Below, piece after piece: positions 5,382-8,789 of a DNA stretch of 8,789 nt. Origin of the DNA: Candidatus Colwelliibacteriota bacterium. GTDB lineage: Bacteria > Patescibacteriota > Minisyncoccia > UBA6257 > Colwellbacteraceae. The notes below the pieces were generated by a model. The model did not search any database. It was not told the DNA's origin and saw nothing but the letters and a program-made list of their open reading frames with translations. Position 1 is the stretch's first letter. Each line of letters opens with the position of its first letter. The DNA is taken from NCBI GenBank assembly GCA_027310265.1, contig DAIDBC010000042.1:1-8789 (forward strand), given 5' to 3'. The position numbers and the translations under genes are program-made.

Positions 5382-6252
5382 CTCCCTAATCCATCGCGCT
5401 TTCCACGCCCTGCCGCCGTTGACCGCGCCGGACGGCCGGCCGGCGGGAGCGCTCTACGGTTTGGCGAGCATTATTATAAAAATATTGAAAGAAGGCCCTA
5501 CCGGCGAAGGTCCGCCGGAATATATCGCCGCCGCTTTCGACCGTCCGGAGCCGACTCACCGCGAGAGCGAGTACAAAGAGTACAAAGCGACTCGTCCTCC
5601 AGTGGACGCCGGTTTAATCCCCCAACTTATCGAGTCGCACGAATTGTTTAAAGTGCTCGGTATAAACACATTTGAACTGTCCGGCTGGGAGGCAGACGAT
5701 ATCGTGACCACTCTTGCAAGTAAATTTTCTGCAGAAGGATTGGGGGTATTTATTCTCTCTGGGGACCGCGACGTTCTACAGGCGGTCCATAACAGCGGCG
5801 TAAGGGTGGTCATGCCGCAGCGCGGGATATCAGATACGGTCGTTTACGATGAAAAAGCAGTCAAAGAAAAATTTGGCGTATCCCCGGACCAACTTGCGGA
5901 TTATAAAGGATTGGTCGGCGACGCATCCGACAACATTCCCGGAGTACCGGGGATAGGCCCAAAGACAGCAGCCGACCTTATTGGCCGTTACGGTTCATTG
6001 GACAAACTTTATACCGAGGTTGATGGAGCCGGGGTTCCGAATCCGCGTTTGCAGGAGAAACTGAAAACCTATCGCGAACAAGCTTTCCTCTCCAAAAAAC
6101 TGGCAACACTTGCAAGCGACTTACCAATCGAGGTTTCGGTTGACGAACTTGCTTTCAAACCATCGTCGGATGATGAGGTGGCGGAATACTTCGGGCGACT
6201 TGGATTTAAAAGCCTGCTTGAACGCTTCAGGCGCTACGCCGCGGGCGAGTAG
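5350..6252 (+). CDS. Stand-alone 5'-3' exonuclease (PolA N-terminal/flap-endonuclease type)
   Basis: The protein corresponds to the 5' nuclease domain of DNA polymerase I, which removes RNA primers and flaps during Okazaki fragment maturation and excision repair. Metal-binding acidic residues are in place: Asp9 (LIDANSL), Asp64 (AAFDRP), Glu114/Asp116/Asp117 (GWEADD), Asp139/Asp141 (SGDRD) and Asp191/Asp194 (GDASDN). A helix-hairpin-helix follows (IPGVPGIGPKTA, 196-207). At 300 residues it ends at FGRLGFKSLLERF, where PolA proteins continue into the proofreading and polymerase domains; the next gene is unrelated, so no polymerase remnant is present. The ATG at 5350 places LLLIDANSLIH exactly as in homologues, and this forces the 32-base overlap with tsaE. 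I leave the symbol empty because it is not a full polA. Confidence 0.94.
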   Translation: MRDTLLLIDANSLIHRAFHALPPLTAPDGRPAGALYGLASIIIKILKEGPTGEGPPEYIAAAFDRPEPTHRESEYKEYKATRPPVDAGLIPQLIESHELFKVLGINTFELSGWEADDIVTTLASKFSAEGLGVFILSGDRDVLQAVHNSGVRVVMPQRGISDTVVYDEKAVKEKFGVSPDQLADYKGLVGDASDNIPGVPGIGPKTAADLIGRYGSLDKLYTEVDGAGVPNPRLQEKLKTYREQAFLSKKLATLASDLPIEVSVDELAFKPSSDDEVAEYFGRLGFKSLLERFRRYAAGE

Positions 6253-6274
6253 TGTAAGATCCGCCGCGCTAACA

Positions 6275-6280
6275 TATAAT
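6275..6280 (+). promoter_or_regulatory. Perfect -10 box before the histidine kinase, leaderless arrangement
   Basis: A perfect TATAAT at 6275-6280 is followed by exactly 7 bases and the GTG start at 6288. A transcript from it would begin at or beside the start codon. No clear -35 is seen 16-18 bases upstream. It falls in the only gap (35 bases) of the plus-strand run, which suits a separate kinase-holA transcript. Confidence 0.6.
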
Positions 6281-6287
6281 AGTTATT

Positions 6288-7625
6288 GTGAAGCCGTCTT
6301 TTTTCGCAAACCTGCGAGCTTATCTTAAACTTCCCGAAACGCGCTCGCTTTGGGTTTTCACCGCGATCGCGATCGTGAATGTGGTTATAGATTTTATTTA
6401 CCTACCATCTGGTTTCGCCTTCGCCGCTTTAGTTATGTTTATGGCGCTAATCGCCGTAATTGCTTGGAATGATTTGCGGTTAGCAAAGTCAAATCTGGAG
6501 GCCCACGCCTCCTCGCGACGGGTAGAGAGTATAGTTGCGAACCTGCGCGACGGCATTGTCGCTTATGACAACAATTTTAAAGTTACGGTTTTTAATCCCG
6601 CGGCCGAGGCAATTTTTGGCCTTAGTGAAACGGAAATACTGGGTCAAACATTGGGGCCAGAAAGAGCGCAAGAGCCGCGTTTAAAGTTCCTGATTCAAGT
6701 AATTTTCCCATCACTCGCCCCGGTGGTGGTGCGCCGTTCCGAATCGGGCGCATACCCTCAAATCATTGACGTTTCCTTCACCGAACCGGCCAAAGAGCTC
6801 CGAATTTCGACCGACCGCATTATGGACTTATCCGGTGCCGTGGTTGGGTTTGTGAAAGTAGTGCACGATCGCACCCGCGAGGTAGAGTTGTACAAATCCA
6901 AGTCCGAATTCGTCACCGTCGCCGCGCACCAGTTGCGCACCCCCCTTACCGCCGTCCACTGGATTTTTGAGACCTTGTCTAAATCAGCGAGTATCGCGCC
7001 GGCGGACAAGGAGGTGGTTACAAGCGGCCTTACTGCCTCGCAAAAACTATTAAAGATAGTAAACGACCTTTTAGATGTTGCCAAAATCGAGGAGGGTAGA
7101 TTCGGATACGAATTCGACAACGCCAACCTGGTCGAATTCCTGGCTGGGATACTCGAGAACGCCAATATTGTCGCCAAGCAGTACGGCGTAAGTCTCTACT
7201 TCGACCGCGGCGGCGAATCATCACTTGTTGTACACATCGATGCCTCAAAACTCGGTCTAGCGTTGTCTAATCTGATTGATAATGCCATCAAATACAACGT
7301 GAAGAACGGATCGGTTACGGTTAGTTTAGCGCGCGTGCCCAACCAGCCCTATGTGCAGGTGAGCATCGAAGACACCGGGGTGGGCATTCCGCCGGAAGCG
7401 ATGCAGAAATTGTTTACAAAGTTCTTCAGGGCCGAGAATGTGATGAAGTTTCAGACCGAGGGCTCCGGCTTGGGTTTGTACATCACCAAAAATATTATCA
7501 ATCGCCATGGCGGCACGATTTGGGCCGAATCAACGCTGGGCCGGGGGACCAAGTTTTTCCTGACTTTACCCACGGATCCCAGACTTGTCCCGCCTACAGA
7601 AGTGGGTTCAAGCGAAGAACTATGA
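6288..7625 (+). CDS. PAS-domain sensor histidine kinase, membrane-bound, orphan in this window
   Basis: This is a two-component sensor. Two hydrophobic segments (about 20-39 and 42-60) form a hairpin with almost no extracellular loop. A PAS domain follows (about 77-195; NLRDGIVAYDN, TVFNPAAEAIFG). The HisKA domain has the H-box FVTVAAHQLRTPLT with phosphoacceptor His214. The HATPase_c domain has the N-box LSNLIDNAIKYN (326-337), G1 DTGVGI (362-367), F-box KLFTKFFR (374-381) and G2 GSGLGL (392-397). All catalytic motifs look intact, so the kinase should be active. With no sizeable external domain, sensing is probably through the membrane or the PAS domain. The start is GTG at 6288. No response regulator lies nearby; instead the stop overlaps holA as ATGA, so kinase and clamp-loader subunit are translationally coupled. 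The ligand and partner are unknown. Confidence 0.95.
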   Translation: MKPSFFANLRAYLKLPETRSLWVFTAIAIVNVVIDFIYLPSGFAFAALVMFMALIAVIAWNDLRLAKSNLEAHASSRRVESIVANLRDGIVAYDNNFKVTVFNPAAEAIFGLSETEILGQTLGPERAQEPRLKFLIQVIFPSLAPVVVRRSESGAYPQIIDVSFTEPAKELRISTDRIMDLSGAVVGFVKVVHDRTREVELYKSKSEFVTVAAHQLRTPLTAVHWIFETLSKSASIAPADKEVVTSGLTASQKLLKIVNDLLDVAKIEEGRFGYEFDNANLVEFLAGILENANIVAKQYGVSLYFDRGGESSLVVHIDASKLGLALSNLIDNAIKYNVKNGSVTVSLARVPNQPYVQVSIEDTGVGIPPEAMQKLFTKFFRAENVMKFQTEGSGLGLYITKNIINRHGGTIWAESTLGRGTKFFLTLPTDPRLVPPTEVGSSEEL

Positions 7626-8395
7626 TCGTCTTTCTCTACGGCCCCGATTCTTACCGCCGCCTGTCTAAAGAGCGAGAAGTTATCGAAGCCTACCGCAAAA
7701 AACACGGCAGCCTGTCGAGCGCGCGGTTCAATTTCAGCGAGGCCGGCGACTTGGATAAATTCAAAGAGTTCTTGGCGAACAGCTCGATGTTCGAGCCGGA
7801 CAAACTGGCGGTCGTTGAGGAGCCGTTTGAAGCGCAGGACGCAGAACTGCGCGATACCCTTAAGCCATACTTGGATGGCGGCGGGAAAACAACCATTCTC
7901 GTTTCTTCCGATGACAAACCGCCCGTAAAACTATCCTTTTTAACCAAAAAACCCTCTCATTATCAAGAATTTCCGCTTCTGGAAGGCAAGGATTTGGAAA
8001 CCTTCATTAATAAGGAGGCTGCCGCCCGTGGAGTTAAGTTGAGGACTGATGTTTTGGGTGGGCTGGTTAAAGCCTACGGCGGAGACGCTTGGTCAATCGT
8101 AACCGAGCTCGACAAACTGGCGCTGATGTCCAAACAAGAAATCGAAGCCAAGCCAACTCTTAACTATTACGAACTGCTAAATGGCTTGAAGTATGGCCGC
8201 GACCCGCGGGCGAAAGTTACGGCGCTGGAACTTATCTTAAGCGATAGACGCGATGAACCGCGGAGGGTGTTCAACGGTTTGGCGTATCGTCTGCGTGATT
8301 TTAGGGAGGCAACAATCCTTGCCGATTACGATGTTGCGATAAAGTCCGGAAGATTGGATTACGAAGAGGCGCTACTTGATTTTGCGCTTCGCTAA
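7622..8395 (+). CDS. holA: DNA polymerase III delta subunit (clamp loader)
   Basis: Delta is the clamp-loader subunit that opens the beta sliding clamp. The 257-residue product begins MIVFLYGPDSYRR, matching the family start (a degenerate, non-functional nucleotide-binding fold), then RFNFSEAGDLDKFKEFLANSSMF-like sequence (35-57) corresponding to the clamp-binding region. ITELDKL-type sequence (159-166, IVTELDKL) marks the middle domain, and the collar domain includes RVFNGLAYRLRDF (215-227) and the closing DYEEALLDFALR. It is short beside the usual 330-340 residues, as often for reduced genomes. An upstream in-frame start at 7520 lies inside the kinase gene and would add 34 residues unlike the family, so the ATG at 7622 is chosen. 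It overlaps the kinase stop by four bases (ATGA) and its last 24 bases overlap the end of rpsT on the other strand. Confidence 0.9.
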   Translation: MIVFLYGPDSYRRLSKEREVIEAYRKKHGSLSSARFNFSEAGDLDKFKEFLANSSMFEPDKLAVVEEPFEAQDAELRDTLKPYLDGGGKTTILVSSDDKPPVKLSFLTKKPSHYQEFPLLEGKDLETFINKEAAARGVKLRTDVLGGLVKAYGGDAWSIVTELDKLALMSKQEIEAKPTLNYYELLNGLKYGRDPRAKVTALELILSDRRDEPRRVFNGLAYRLRDFREATILADYDVAIKSGRLDYEEALLDFALR

Positions 8396-8590
8396 TCGCG
8401 ATTTAAGGCGGCTGGCTTTATTATTTTTGATAATGCCGGCTTTCGCTGCCTTGTCTATCGCCTGATAGATTTTTTTAAGATCAGTTGAAGTCTTTAGAAC
8501 TTTTTTAAAGTCGTTTCTCTTCACAGTATTCCTTTTACGGCGCCGCGCATTCTTGCGCAATTCTTTTTTGGCGGTTTTTGTTCTGGGCAT
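8372..8590 (-). CDS. rpsT: 30S ribosomal protein S20
   Basis: S20 is a helical primary 16S rRNA-binding protein of the small subunit. The 72-residue product is very basic and has the family pattern: TKTAKKELRKNARRRKRN near the start, AIDKAAKAGIIKNNKASRLKSRL (44-66) at the C-terminal end. It is about 15 residues shorter than the E. coli form, mainly in the loop before the last helix. The ATG at 8590 has no Shine-Dalgarno and lies 7 bases after a -10-like box. The gene is convergent with holA, and the two coding ends overlap by 24 bases. No terminator was seen downstream; any would lie inside holA. Confidence 0.95.
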   Translation of the reverse strand: MPRTKTAKKELRKNARRRKRNTVKRNDFKKVLKTSTDLKKIYQAIDKAAKAGIIKNNKASRLKSRLAKRKIK

Positions 8591-8597
8591 CGGCTTT

Positions 8598-8627
8598 AAT
8601 ATAGCAGCCCATAAAAGATAAAGTCAA
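8598..8627 (-). promoter_or_regulatory. Promoter for rpsT, leaderless arrangement
   Basis: On the minus strand TTGACT (8627-8622) and TATATT (8603-8598) are 18 bases apart, and 7 bases separate the -10 box from the rpsT ATG at 8590. Transcription would thus begin at or next to the start codon. It lies just beyond an intrinsic terminator on the same strand, as expected for an independent transcription unit. Confidence 0.65.
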
Positions 8628-8640
8628 AAATAAAGGCAAG

Positions 8641-8670
8641 AACGAAAAGCAGCCACTCAAGGCGACTGCT
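8641..8670 (-). terminator. Intrinsic terminator on the minus strand, upstream of rpsT
   Basis: On the minus strand a 9-pair stem (8670-8662 with 8656-8648, AGCAGTCGC/GTGGCTGCT, including two G-U pairs) with a 5-base loop is followed by TTTTCGTT. On the plus strand the two wobble pairs become mismatches, which fixes the direction. It must end a transcript entering from the right, either a gene beyond the window or a short RNA within 8670-8750. Confidence 0.7.
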
Positions 8671-8743
8671 TATGGTCTCTGCCCTCTTAGGGAAATAGGA
8701 TTTTCCCGGCTATTAGCCCAATATAAAAGGTAACAGAATCAAT

Positions 8744-8789
8744 ATGACTACACTAAACCATAAATACGAACACTTGTCAAGTTATATTC
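8744..8789 (+). CDS. Possible start of an unidentified plus-strand gene, cut by window edge
   Basis: An ATG at 8744 opens a frame of 15 codons that reaches the window end without a stop (MTTLNHKYEHLSSYI). A TATAAA at 8722-8727 could be its -10 box, with a leader of roughly 10 bases; there is no well-placed Shine-Dalgarno. Fifteen open codons are weak evidence, and signals on the opposite strand (terminator, TTGACA) compete for the same bases, so this is only a possibility. Confidence 0.2.
   Translation, partial: MTTLNHKYEHLSSYI

Noticed and set aside
7520..7621. Longer HolA starting at 7520
   Set aside because: The extra 34 residues lie in the kinase catalytic region and do not resemble HolA; the ATG at 7622 gives the family N-terminus and an ATGA overlap.
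8641..8670. SRP-RNA-like string AGCAGCC...AAGGC on the plus strand
   Set aside because: The partner strand and the GGAAGG core of the SRP apical domain are missing; the bases form a minus-strand terminator instead.
1..8789. CRISPR arrays, insertion sequences, tRNA or rRNA genes, phage genes
   Set aside because: No regularly spaced repeats, terminal inverted repeats, transposase, tRNA cloverleaf or rRNA sequence was seen.

Overview
The window looks like a chromosomal segment of a small-genome bacterium, most likely of the Candidate Phyla Radiation (Patescibacteria, Parcubacteria-like). This is an inference from compact gene forms: a YebC lacking its middle domain, a stand-alone 5'-3' exonuclease corresponding to the N-terminal part of PolA, a short HolA and a short S20. 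Other hints are a membrane-tethered lamin-tail-domain protein beside ruvB and frequent gene overlaps. TAA, TAG and TGA all serve as stops, so no codon reassignment is seen.

Layout. Positions 1-510 (minus) hold the first 170 codons of a class A penicillin-binding protein that runs off the left edge. A terminator at 549-588 separates it from a minus-strand cluster, yebC-ruvC-acidic protein (1877-610). yebC and ruvC overlap by ATGA. The acidic protein has its own near-consensus promoter inside the end of ruvC. Divergent from yebC is a PilB/GspE-type ATPase (1925-3217). A 207-base gap follows, holding a strong candidate for a structured non-coding RNA on the minus strand (about 3389-3222). Its consensus promoter abuts the ruvB promoter on the other strand. 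Next is a plus-strand run: ruvB, a lamin-tail-domain membrane protein, tsaE, a PolA-type 5'-3' exonuclease, a PAS-containing histidine kinase and holA (3425-8395), mostly with overlaps or gaps of a few bases. A new promoter lies before the kinase. rpsT (S20) is convergent and overlaps the holA stop end. The last 200 bases contain the rpsT promoter and, behind it, an intrinsic terminator for an unseen or unrecognised minus-strand transcript.

Function. The content is mainly housekeeping: Holliday-junction branch migration and resolution (RuvB, RuvC; ruvA is not here), DNA repair and replication (exonuclease, delta clamp-loader subunit), t6A tRNA modification (TsaE), ribosome (S20), translation or transcription regulation (YebC), cell wall (PBP) and pilus or secretion (PilB).

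The least-explained items are the structured RNA at 3222-3389, the repeated pattern of a -10 box exactly 7 bases before a start codon (suggesting leaderless mRNAs), the extremely acidic 63-residue protein, and the lamin-tail protein that lacks a signal peptide.
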